In this document: piece by piece, positions 49,032 through 57,172 of the stretch
Position numbering within the stretch: the first letter of the stretch is position 1
How the letters are laid out: each line of letters starts with the position of its first letter
DNA from: Sandaracinus amylolyticus
Lineage (GTDB): Bacteria > Myxococcota_A > Polyangia > Polyangiales > Sandaracinaceae
NCBI RefSeq assembly: GCF_000737325.1
Contig: NZ_CP011125.1
Coordinates: 744,001-808,000 of the forward strand
DNA: 64,000 nt
Direction: 5' to 3'
Position numbers and translations under genes: made by a program
The notes under the pieces: model-generated
What the model saw: the letters and a program-made list of their open reading frames with translations, nothing else
Databases searched by the model: none
Told to the model about the DNA's origin: nothing

Positions 49032-50231
49032 ATGAGCGCTCCGACATCCGACACTCCCGAGCGCGGCGCGCTCGGTCTCGTGCTCCTGCTGGGCGGCCTG
49101 ACCGCGATCGGGCCGCTCTCGATCGACGCGTATCTCCCCGCGTTGCCCGAGATCGCGCGCGACCTGCACGCCTCCGCCGCCGCGACGCAGCTCACGCTGT
49201 CGACGTTCTTCCTCGGCCTCGCGAGCGCGCAGCTCGTCTGGGGCCCGCTCGCGGATCGCCTCGGACGTCGTCGTCCCCTCGCGATCGGCCTCGTGCTCTT
49301 CACGATCGGCGCGATCGCGTGCGCGCTCGCGCCGACGATCGAGCTGCTGGCCGCCGCGCGCTTCCTGCAAGCCGTCGGCGGCTCGTCGGGGATGGTCGTG
49401 ACGCGCGCGGTCGTGCGCGATCGCTGGGCGGGCCGCGATGCGGCGCGGATCATGTCGCTCCTCGTGCTCGTGATGGGCGCTGCGCCGGTGCTCGCGCCGT
49501 CGCTCGGGAGCGCGCTCCTCGCGGTCGCGGGCTGGCGCGCGATCTTCGTCGCGCTCGCGGTCTTCGGCGTGCTCGCGCTCATCGCGACGCAGATCGGTCT
49601 GCGCGACCTGCAGGCGCCGCGGCCGCCCGAGCCGATCGCGCACGCTGCGAAGCAGGTGCTGCGCGATCGTGTGTTCGTCACGGCTGCCCTCGGCGGTGGC
49701 TTCGCGCAGGCGGGCCTGTTCGCGTACATCGCGGGCTCGTCGTTCGTGTTCATCGAGCATCACGGCCTCGAGCCCGCGACGTATGCCTGGATCTTCGGCG
49801 CGAACGCCGCGGGCTACGTGCTCAGTGCGCAGCTCAACCGACGCGCGCTGATGCGCGCCGAGCCGGGCGCGATCGCGCGCGCCGCGATCGTCGTGACGCT
49901 CGCGATCGCGGTCGTGCTCCGACTGACCGCGATCGACGGCGGCGTGTTCGTCCACGCGTCGCTCATCTGGATCTACGTGGCGACGCTCGGCCTCACCAAC
50001 CCCAACGCGACCGCGGTCGCGCTCGAGCACCAGCACGCACGCGCCGGCCTGGCTTCGGCGCTGCTCGGGACGATGCAGCTCGCGATCGCCGCGCTCTCGT
50101 CGGCTGCGGTGGGCCTGCTCTCCGACGGAACGCCGCGCGCGATGACGACCGTGATGCTCGGGTGCGCGGCGGTCTCGCTGATCTTCTTGTTCCGTGCGCA
50201 TGCGCTCGCGCGCGTCACGCCGGTCGGGTGA
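49032..50231 (+). CDS. MFS exporter, Bcr/CflA family
   Basis: 399 residues with twelve predicted helices. Bcr/CflA signature: IDAYLPALPEIARDLHAS near the N terminus, WGPLADRLGRRRPLAIGL (motif A) and RFLQAVGGSSGMVVTRAVVR (motif C region), ahead of ARIMSLLVLVMGAAPVLAP. These proton antiporters export drugs and metabolites across the inner membrane. Its 3' end overlaps the convergent threonine-dehydratase-like gene by 17 bp. Confidence 0.92.
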   Translation: MSAPTSDTPERGALGLVLLLGGLTAIGPLSIDAYLPALPEIARDLHASAAATQLTLSTFFLGLASAQLVWGPLADRLGRRRPLAIGLVLFTIGAIACALAPTIELLAAARFLQAVGGSSGMVVTRAVVRDRWAGRDAARIMSLLVLVMGAAPVLAPSLGSALLAVAGWRAIFVALAVFGVLALIATQIGLRDLQAPRPPEPIAHAAKQVLRDRVFVTAALGGGFAQAGLFAYIAGSSFVFIEHHGLEPATYAWIFGANAAGYVLSAQLNRRALMRAEPGAIARAAIVVTLAIAVVLRLTAIDGGVFVHASLIWIYVATLGLTNPNATAVALEHQHARAGLASALLGTMQLAIAALSSAAVGLLSDGTPRAMTTVMLGCAAVSLIFLFRAHALARVTPVG

Positions 50232-51189
50232 TCCACGGCAGTCGATCGAGAGCGACGTTCCCGCCGCACAGCACCACGCCGACGCGCTGCGCGCCCTCGA
50301 CCTCGCGCATGGCGTCGCTCAGCGCGACCGCCACGCCGACGGCGGCGCTCGGCTCGATGACGAGCTTCATGCGCTCGAACACGAGCCGCATCGCGCGCAC
50401 GATCGCGTCTTCGTCGACCGTGATCACTCGATCGACGACGTCGCGCACCACCGGCCAGGTGAGCGATCCGAGCGAGGTCAGCAGCCCGTCCGCGATCGTC
50501 TTCGGGCCGGTCTGGGGCACGAGCGCGCCGCCCGCCTTGCTGCGCGCCGCGTCGTCGGCGCCGGCGGGCTCGGCGGCGATCACCTTCACGCGCGGCGCGA
50601 GCTCGCGCGCGGCGAGCGCGATGCCGCTGATCATCCCGCCTCCGCCGATCGGCACCACGATCGCGTCGAGGTCGGCGATCTCGTCCAGGAGCTCGAGCGC
50701 GATCGTGCCCTGGCCCGCGATCACGTCGGGATGATCGTAGGGCGGGATCAGCGTCGCGCCGGTCTCGGCGACGACGCGCGCCGCGGTCTCCTCGCGCGCG
50801 GCGAGCGTCGGCGCGCACGGGATGACGTTCGCGCCGTACCCGAGGACTGCTTCCTTCTTGATGGCGGGTGCGCTCGTCGGCATGACGACGTGCGCGGGGA
50901 TGCCGCGGAGCTTCGCTGCGAGCGCGAGCGCCTGCGCGTGGTTGCCGCTCGAGTGCGTCGCGACGCCGCGCGCCGCGGTCGCGTCGTCGAGCTTCATCAC
51001 CGCGTTGCACGCGCCGCGGAACTTGAACGCGCCGACGCGCTGGAACGTCTCGCACTTGAAGAAGAGCTCTCGCCCCGACCGCGCGTCCATCGTGCTCGAC
51101 GTCATCACCGGGGTGCGGATCGCCCACGGTCTGATGCGCTCTGCCGCTTCGCGCACCGCGGCGAGATCCGCTGCGTACCGCTCGCTCAT
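50215..51189 (-). CDS. PLP-dependent threonine ammonia-lyase / serine racemase-like enzyme
   Basis: 324 residues from ATG 51189. Fold type II PLP enzyme: CETFQRVGAFKFRGACNAVM with the PLP Lys (about residue 54), SSGNHAQALALAAKL (PLP phosphate/asparagine), and the glycine loop PIGGGGMISGIALAARE (about 185). There is no C-terminal ACT regulatory domain, so it is like catabolic threonine/serine dehydratases or serine racemases. It overlaps the RNB ribonuclease stop by four bases and is expected to be co-translated. Confidence 0.88.
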   Translation of the reverse strand: MSERYAADLAAVREAAERIRPWAIRTPVMTSSTMDARSGRELFFKCETFQRVGAFKFRGACNAVMKLDDATAARGVATHSSGNHAQALALAAKLRGIPAHVVMPTSAPAIKKEAVLGYGANVIPCAPTLAAREETAARVVAETGATLIPPYDHPDVIAGQGTIALELLDEIADLDAIVVPIGGGGMISGIALAARELAPRVKVIAAEPAGADDAARSKAGGALVPQTGPKTIADGLLTSLGSLTWPVVRDVVDRVITVDEDAIVRAMRLVFERMKLVIEPSAAVGVAVALSDAMREVEGAQRVGVVLCGGNVALDRLPWITRPA

Positions 51190-52958
51190 CGTTCTGCCTC
51201 CGCGCCGATCGCGAGCGCCTCGAGCACCCATCGATCGCGTCCTTCGTCGCGCTTCAGCACGCGGATCGTGATCGCGTCGCCGACGATCGCGCGCACGCGC
51301 TTGGTCTTCTGCTCTCGCAGCACGACGCCGTGCTCGTCGGGCTCGAGCCACACGCCGCCCCAGCCCTGCGCGAGATCGTAGAGATAGACCTTCACGTCGA
51401 TGCCGGGATCGTCGAGCTGCACGTGCAGCTTGCTGCCCGCCACGCCCATCACGGTGCCGCGCCAGGTGCGTCGGGAGGCGCGAGGCTCGGCCAGATCGGC
51501 CTCGAACAAGCGATCGATCACGCGGCGGTTCACGAGATCGGTGATCGCGCGCTGCACGTCCTTGCTTCGGTTCGCCGATTCGACGACGCGCTCGCGCAGC
51601 GCTTCGGCGTCCTCGTCGTCGATGGCGCGACCTTCCAGCATCTGGAGCGCTTCGGCGTGCAGGTAGACGCCGACGACCTCGCGCATCGGCGCGGAGAAGC
51701 GCGCGTAGGGCTCGAAGCCGACGCCGTGGTGGGTCGCGGGCTCGGTCGCGTAGCGCGAGCGGACGTTCGTGAGGATCGCCTGGCGCTGGATGGCGCGCGC
51801 GACGCGCGCATGCGGGCCGTGATCCGGGAGCGACGCGACGTACACCGCGAGGCTCGCGCGGCCTTCGTCCCACTTCCACTCGTCGGGGAGGCGATGCGCG
51901 TCGACGATGCGCACGATCGCCTCGCGGAGGCTCTCGACGCGCTCGGGATCGGGCGGCGGGTGGATGCGATAGATCGGCTGTACGAACGGCGCGTCGGTCT
52001 CGGCGAGGAGGCGCGCGCCTTCGGCGTTGCAGAGCAGCGAGATCTGCTCGTTCCAGAGCTCGACGTCGGCGCGCACGCCTTCGAGCACGACGAAGCGCTC
52101 TCCGGCGGCGCTCGAGAGCGCGACGTCCACGTCGCGACGGCGATAGCGCACGACGTCGCGCTCGGCGGCTTCGCGGAGGCGCGCTTCGCCGACCTCGGCC
52201 ATCGCGCGGAGCGACGGCTCCATCTCGGTGCCGGTGAGCTCGCTGCGAGCGGGATCGTCGAAGAGCTGCTGGACCGACTCGAAGCTCAGCTTCGCGCGGC
52301 TGCGGATGCGCGCGCGGACGAGCTCCGTGGCGAGCGAGCGACCCTGCGCGTCGAGGTGCATCTCGAAAACGAGGGCGCGGCGCGGGCCGTCGGGGTTGAG
52401 CGAGACGGTGCCCTCGGAGAGCGGGCGAGGGAGCATCGGGATCGAGAGCCCGGGCAGGTAGTAGCTGGCGCCGCGGCGGAGCGCTTCGGCGAAGAGGGCG
52501 CTGCCGCGCGGGACGTAGGAGCCGGCGTCGGCGATTGCGTAGCGGACGATCCAGCCGCCGTCGGGCCGGGGCGCGACGTGGATCGCTTGGTCGAGGTCCT
52601 TCGCGTGCGCGGAGTCGATCGTGACGAAGGCGAGGGCCTCGAGGTCGGCGAGCTCGGGCGCGTCGAGGCGCGGGTCGGCGACGGTGCGCTCGACCTCGGA
52701 CATGACGTCGTCGGGGAAGGCGATGTCGACGCCGAAGCGCGCGGCGATCGCGTGGAGCTCGGCGAGAGCGGTGCCGGGCGCGGCGAGCTCGCGGAGGACG
52801 TGGGCGGCGTCGGCGTCGCGGCGGGCGAGGACGATCGCGCCGGGGGTGGCGGGGGTGATGAGCGGGAGGGGCTCGTCCTCGATGAGGACGCGGAGGGAGT
52901 GGCCGTCGGGAGCGACGATCGCGGCGAAGCGGGTCCGGAGCTGGGGGCGAGGAAGCAC
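51186..52958 (-). CDS. RNB-domain exoribonuclease (RNase II/R family), short form
   Basis: 590 residues from GTG 52958. The RNB catalytic centre is FVTIDSAHAKDLDQAIHV (about residue 115), holding the four acidic metal ligands. Further family motifs: YAIADAGSYVPRGSALFAEA, SIPMLPRPLSEGTVSLNPDG and YARFSAPMREVVGVYLHAEAL. The C terminus holds an S1-like segment (SKLHVQLDDPGIDVKVYLYD). The N-terminal cold-shock domains of RNase II/R are not visible. It degrades RNA 3' to 5' in the cytoplasm. The stop overlaps the next gene's ATG. Confidence 0.9.
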   Translation of the reverse strand: MLPRPQLRTRFAAIVAPDGHSLRVLIEDEPLPLITPATPGAIVLARRDADAAHVLRELAAPGTALAELHAIAARFGVDIAFPDDVMSEVERTVADPRLDAPELADLEALAFVTIDSAHAKDLDQAIHVAPRPDGGWIVRYAIADAGSYVPRGSALFAEALRRGASYYLPGLSIPMLPRPLSEGTVSLNPDGPRRALVFEMHLDAQGRSLATELVRARIRSRAKLSFESVQQLFDDPARSELTGTEMEPSLRAMAEVGEARLREAAERDVVRYRRRDVDVALSSAAGERFVVLEGVRADVELWNEQISLLCNAEGARLLAETDAPFVQPIYRIHPPPDPERVESLREAIVRIVDAHRLPDEWKWDEGRASLAVYVASLPDHGPHARVARAIQRQAILTNVRSRYATEPATHHGVGFEPYARFSAPMREVVGVYLHAEALQMLEGRAIDDEDAEALRERVVESANRSKDVQRAITDLVNRRVIDRLFEADLAEPRASRRTWRGTVMGVAGSKLHVQLDDPGIDVKVYLYDLAQGWGGVWLEPDEHGVVLREQKTKRVRAIVGDAITIRVLKRDEGRDRWVLEALAIGAEAER

Positions 52959-52994
52959 GGGGGGAGGATACGCGGCTGTCGGGAGGGCGGTCAG

Positions 52995-53263
52995 CCGACC
53001 GGGGTTGGGTGGGATGTCCGTGGATGCGGATGGTTGCGAGGGTGGTCCGACCGACCGTGGTTGAGCTCGGTGCCCCTGGACGAGGACGGCCCTGTTCTTG
53101 GTGAGGGCGCGCTCCGGTCAGGTCGGACCACGTGTCTGTATCCGCAAACGAGGGCGAAACCCGACCGTGGTTGAGCTCTCGTACCCGCGGATCAGGACAA
53201 AACCCGACCGTGGTTGAGCTCCAGCACCCTCAAACAAGGACCCCAACCCCGACCGTGGTTGAG
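52995..53263 (-). repeat. Core-repeat cluster G: four exact copies plus one decayed, minus orientation
   Basis: Exact CCGACCGTGGTTGAG at 53051-53065, 53161-53175, 53204-53218 and 53249-53263; CCGACCGGGGTTGGG at 52995-53009 has two mismatches. Intervals between exact copies are 110, 43 and 45 bp. The last three are packed closely with CGGATCAGGACA-like spacers. Both flanking genes run on the minus strand, and the core also reads 5'-3' on the minus strand. No gene is evident in the 352-bp gap 52959-53310. Confidence 0.93.
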
Positions 53264-53310
53264 CCCCGCCGCCCCCAAACAGCAGCAGCCCGCCCCGACC
53301 GCGAACTCCC

Positions 53311-54393
53311 TCAAACCCGAGCCACCGCCACCGACTGCGCGCCCGTCCCGATCACGTGCTCGCCGCTCTCCAGCTCGTCGAGCTCCACTTCCCGGGCCCG
53401 CTCGTCCACCGCCGGCAGCGTCGTCCACGCCGGACGCTCCACCTCACGCCCCGGCATCACGTGCGACCGCACCGCGAGCTCCTCGATCGCATCGCGCTGC
53501 TCGGGCGACAGCCCCATCCAGTCCACCACCCGGTCCAGCTTCGACAGCTGCCGCGTCCGCTTGTCCGCCGCTCGCTCCCGCGCGAGCCGCGTCAGCGCCG
53601 CCTGCATCGTGCCCACCACACGCCGATGGCAGCGATCGACGTACTCCCGATCGTTCGCCGCGTCCGACCCCGAGCGCTCGAGCTTCATCGGCTCGAGCAC
53701 CTCCATGAACATCCGCGTCGGCACCGGCACGTACGGCGGCGGGAACCCGATCGTCAGCCCCCACGGCACCGACAGCACCACCGGGCACACCTTCACGCGC
53801 AGCAGCCGATCGATCCCGAGCCACCGCGCGATGCGCCCGCCGTCGTCGAGCACCATCAGCCCCGCGTGCGCGCCCGCCGTGACCACCGGGATCAGCGGCA
53901 CACCCTCTTCGATCGCGAGCCGCAGATACCCGCGTCGCTCGCCGAACACGATCTTGTCGCGGTCCTTGAACGGCCGGAGCGCCTCCACGTCGCCGCCCGG
54001 ATAGACCAGCACCTTGCGGCCCGCCTCGAACAGCTTGTGCGCGTTCTCCGGGCTCGCGCGCACACCGCCGAGCGGCACGAGGATCTGGTTCGCGATCGGC
54101 GGTCGCACCGCCATGTCGTGCGCCAGCGCGTACGGCAGGTCCTCGAGCCCGCCGTGCCGGTAGAGCGCCGCGCCGAGCACGTAGGTGTCCGGGAAGAGCA
54201 CCCCGCCGTTGTGGTTCGCGACGTACAGCCCGGGCCCCGAGGGCACCCGGTCCAGACCGCGGATCACCGGCGAGAAGAAGCGCTCGAGGACCGGCTCGAG
54301 GACCTTGAGCGTCCGCTCGATCGCCTTGCGATCGCGGTTGTCGATGGAGTCGACGTCGTACCGGCGCATGCCGAACCTTGTTGCCGCAAGCAT
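53311..54393 (-). CDS. Lysophospholipid acyltransferase-like protein
   Basis: 360 residues from ATG 54393, which has GAGG five bases upstream; ATG 54369 (MRRYDVD) also fits. The PlsC-type motif is NHNGGVLFPDTY (about residue 88: NHX4D) and the second motif YPGGDVEALRPF. It would transfer a fatty acyl chain to a lysophospholipid or other lipid at the inner membrane. The C-terminal 100 residues lack a recognisable domain. Cluster G lies immediately downstream. Confidence 0.85.
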   Translation of the reverse strand: MLAATRFGMRRYDVDSIDNRDRKAIERTLKVLEPVLERFFSPVIRGLDRVPSGPGLYVANHNGGVLFPDTYVLGAALYRHGGLEDLPYALAHDMAVRPPIANQILVPLGGVRASPENAHKLFEAGRKVLVYPGGDVEALRPFKDRDKIVFGERRGYLRLAIEEGVPLIPVVTAGAHAGLMVLDDGGRIARWLGIDRLLRVKVCPVVLSVPWGLTIGFPPPYVPVPTRMFMEVLEPMKLERSGSDAANDREYVDRCHRRVVGTMQAALTRLARERAADKRTRQLSKLDRVVDWMGLSPEQRDAIEELAVRSHVMPGREVERPAWTTLPAVDERAREVELDELESGEHVIGTGAQSVAVARV

Positions 54394-54442
54394 ATCGCCT
54401 CTGTGTGCCCACTTGGCAACGCACCGTTCAGTCACGGAACCA

Positions 54443-54955
54443 TCACGGCTCGACCGAGCGGCCCGCATCGGCGACGGGGACCTCGCTCGAGCGACGATGG
54501 GGCGTCACCCGCAGGATCGCCAGCCCTGCGAATGCCGCGCCGAGCGCGATTCCCCACGCGCGCGGGGCGAACGGAGCGAGCAGCACGTGGTGCAGCACCA
54601 GCGCGGCGACCGCGTAGACGAGCCGATGCAGCGGCTTCCACGCGCGGATTCGCAGGGCTCGCGTCGCGATCGGGAACGACGTGATCAGCAGCGGCAGCAG
54701 CAGCGCCAACGCGAGGGCGCCCGATCGCAGCCACGCGACGCCGGCGATCGCCGACGGCAGTCCGCGCCAGTCGAGGTACGTACGTGTCGCGATCGTGGCG
54801 TGCGCGCACGCGCCGATTGCGCTCGCGATCCCGAGCGCCCGCCGCGCGGAGCGCGCCCGCGGCAGGACCCGCGAGAGCGGCGTCATCGCCAGCGTCGCGA
54901 CGAGGAGCAGCGCGGCCGCCCAACCGCTCGTGCGCAGCACGTCGAGCTCGCTCAC
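54443..54955 (-). CDS. Membrane heme-b protein, ferric reductase-like transmembrane domain
   Basis: 170 residues from GTG 54955, overlapping the upstream cytochrome stop (GTGA). Five hydrophobic helices with histidine-containing helices (IGACAHATIATRTYLDW, PLHRLVYAVAALVLHHVLLA) resemble the ferric-reductase/MsrQ (YedZ) heme-b domain. In those proteins the heme pair carries electrons across the membrane to a partner. The coupled cytochrome c gene is an obvious candidate partner. Family assignment is by pattern only. Confidence 0.7.
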   Translation of the reverse strand: MSELDVLRTSGWAAALLLVATLAMTPLSRVLPRARSARRALGIASAIGACAHATIATRTYLDWRGLPSAIAGVAWLRSGALALALLLPLLITSFPIATRALRIRAWKPLHRLVYAVAALVLHHVLLAPFAPRAWGIALGAAFAGLAILRVTPHRRSSEVPVADAGRSVEP

Positions 54956-57144
54956 ATCGACTCCAGGAAGCGAACGAGGTCGGCGATCTCCACGGACGAG
55001 CGCCCTCGCGTGTGGCCGTGGCGATCCGCGCCGTTCTCGCGGATGAAGATCGCGCCGAGCGTGTGGGCGCGTCCGTCGAACAGCCATCGGCTGCGCCGCC
55101 CGGTGCCCCGCAGCGACGGCGCATCGAGCGAGAGGTCCGCGGGCGCCTCGGCGTCCGGGAACACGCTCGCGATCGGATGGCGACCGAGCCCGCTCGCGGC
55201 AGGCATCGCGTGGCAGTCGGGGCACCCCGCCCGCACGAAGACGTCGAGCCCGTGCCGTTGCGCTTCGAGATCACCGGGCGCGAGCGGCAGCGGCGGCGGG
55301 AGCGATGCGATCCACGCCTCGAGCGTCGCCGCGCGATCGCCCGCGGTCTCGCGGAACCCGCGGTAGAGCGTGTCCGCGACCTCGTGGAGGTCGCCGATCC
55401 GCGGATAGCTCCCGTCGCGCAGGTACGGTGCGGTGCCGCGCACGCCGCGCACGTCGAGCGTGGGCGCGAGGACTTGCCCGCCGATGTTGTGCGCGAGCCC
55501 GTCGCTCGCGCCGTGCAGATGACAGCTCTGACACGAGATCCCGGCGCGCGTGCCTTCGTAGAACGCGCGCTCGCCGAACCGACGACGCAGCGCGTCGGGA
55601 CCGTCGCGCAGCAGCGTCGCGTCGTCGGGCGCGAGCGCGATCGTCTCGCGCGGTCGGCCGCTCCGCGCATCGAGCAGCACGACGCGCCCGCCCGCGGCCG
55701 AGCTCGCTGCGATCGTCGCGCCTTCGAGCACGACCGCGGAGATCGGCGCGCCGACGCCCAGCGACGCGACGTCGATCGTGTGCGGCGCGAGCCCACGCGC
55801 GGGATCGAGCGTCGCGATCTCGTCGGAGCCCGCGAACGCGATCGTCCAACGTCCGTCCGGCGCGACGTCGATGCCGATCGGCGAGACCCCGCGATCGAGC
55901 CCCCCCGCGGCATCCTGGCGCGGGCTGCGATGCGCGGTCGGGAGCATGCGCCGCGTCTCGAACGTGCGCGCGTCGAGCTCCGCGATCTGATCCTGCACGT
56001 AGTGGTTGCCGAGGTGCGCGGGCGGCGTGAACTCCTCGGTCCAATCGGTCGTCGCGAGCACGATCGATCCGTCGACACCGCGCGTCATCGTGACCGCCGG
56101 CGCCGCGAGCGTCCGGGTGCGCACGACGCGACCGTTCACGATGCGGAACAGCGCAGCCGGAGCCCGCCGCGCGACGATCACCGCGTCCTCGACGATCACG
56201 ACCCAGTCCGCGAGCCCGCGCACCTCGGCGCGCGTCACCTCGTGCGACGCGGCGTCGATCATCGAGACGCGTCCGTCCTCGTGCGCGACCGCGATGCGCG
56301 ACGTGTCGTCGCTCACCGCGACGCGATGCCCCCACAATCCGATCTCGACGCGCTCGACGACGTCACTCGATGGATCGACGAGCGCGAGCGCGCTCGCATG
56401 CCGGAACACCACGACGACGCGCGCGCCGAGCCACGCGCAGTCGCTCGGCGCATCGTCGAGCACGCGACGCAGCACGAGGCCGCGCGCGTCGATCACCACG
56501 AGCTCGTCCGTCTCCTCGCTCGTCGTGCACGCCCGCGTCCTGTCGGCGTTCGCGCGAAGCCAGCGCGGATGGGCGAGCGGCGCGATCACCTCCATCGCCC
56601 GCTCGTGCACCGCACCGTCGACCTCGATGCGCGCCTGCACGTCGCCGGTCGCGCTCGGCGCACCGTGCGTGCGCGGGTCGTAGTCGACGCGGAACACGCC
56701 GTGCCCGAGCGACACCGCGTCGATCGCACGTGCGCCCGGCGCGATCGTGATCCGCACGCGCGACGCTCCGCCGGCGCGCACGAAGTAGCGCTGCGGGTGA
56801 TCGCTGCGCACGAGGTCCGGATGGATCGCGGGTGAGCGCTCGAGGCGCAGTCGATCCCCGACGCTCGCCTCGATCCCGATCAGCCCCTCGTGCTCCGCGA
56901 GCGCTCGCATCCGCGACGCGACGGCGACCGTCGGCGCGATCACGACGAGCGCGACGGTCACGACCATCCGTCTGCGATCGAGCGCCGGCAGCGCGATCCC
57001 GAGCGCGAGCGCGGCGTTCACGACGACCCACGCGACGACGTACGAGAGCGCGATCCCCGCGAAGCTCGCGACCTCCGCGACCGCCGCGATCACGAGCGCG
57101 AGGACGACGATCGCGAGCTGCGGAGGGAACGGGCCGGGGCGCAC
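54952..57144 (-). CDS. Membrane-anchored beta-propeller protein with two c-type hemes
   Basis: 730 residues from GTG 57144. Three N-terminal transmembrane helices (about 8-75), an Ig-like region, then a WD-like propeller (about 190-450: VVIVEDAVIVARRAPAALFR and related strands). The C-terminal part has two heme c sites, CQSCH (about 520) and CPDCH (about 640), with GVRGTAPYLRDGSYP between them, a motif of di-heme cytochrome c peroxidases. Likely an electron-transfer or peroxidase-type enzyme outside the inner membrane, in an operon with the heme-b protein. Divergent from a kinase gene 28 bp away. Confidence 0.82.
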   Translation of the reverse strand: MRPGPFPPQLAIVVLALVIAAVAEVASFAGIALSYVVAWVVVNAALALGIALPALDRRRMVVTVALVVIAPTVAVASRMRALAEHEGLIGIEASVGDRLRLERSPAIHPDLVRSDHPQRYFVRAGGASRVRITIAPGARAIDAVSLGHGVFRVDYDPRTHGAPSATGDVQARIEVDGAVHERAMEVIAPLAHPRWLRANADRTRACTTSEETDELVVIDARGLVLRRVLDDAPSDCAWLGARVVVVFRHASALALVDPSSDVVERVEIGLWGHRVAVSDDTSRIAVAHEDGRVSMIDAASHEVTRAEVRGLADWVVIVEDAVIVARRAPAALFRIVNGRVVRTRTLAAPAVTMTRGVDGSIVLATTDWTEEFTPPAHLGNHYVQDQIAELDARTFETRRMLPTAHRSPRQDAAGGLDRGVSPIGIDVAPDGRWTIAFAGSDEIATLDPARGLAPHTIDVASLGVGAPISAVVLEGATIAASSAAGGRVVLLDARSGRPRETIALAPDDATLLRDGPDALRRRFGERAFYEGTRAGISCQSCHLHGASDGLAHNIGGQVLAPTLDVRGVRGTAPYLRDGSYPRIGDLHEVADTLYRGFRETAGDRAATLEAWIASLPPPLPLAPGDLEAQRHGLDVFVRAGCPDCHAMPAASGLGRHPIASVFPDAEAPADLSLDAPSLRGTGRRSRWLFDGRAHTLGAIFIRENGADRHGHTRGRSSVEIADLVRFLESM

Positions 57145-57172
57145 GAGAGCGTCGAGCGTACTCGACGCGCGC

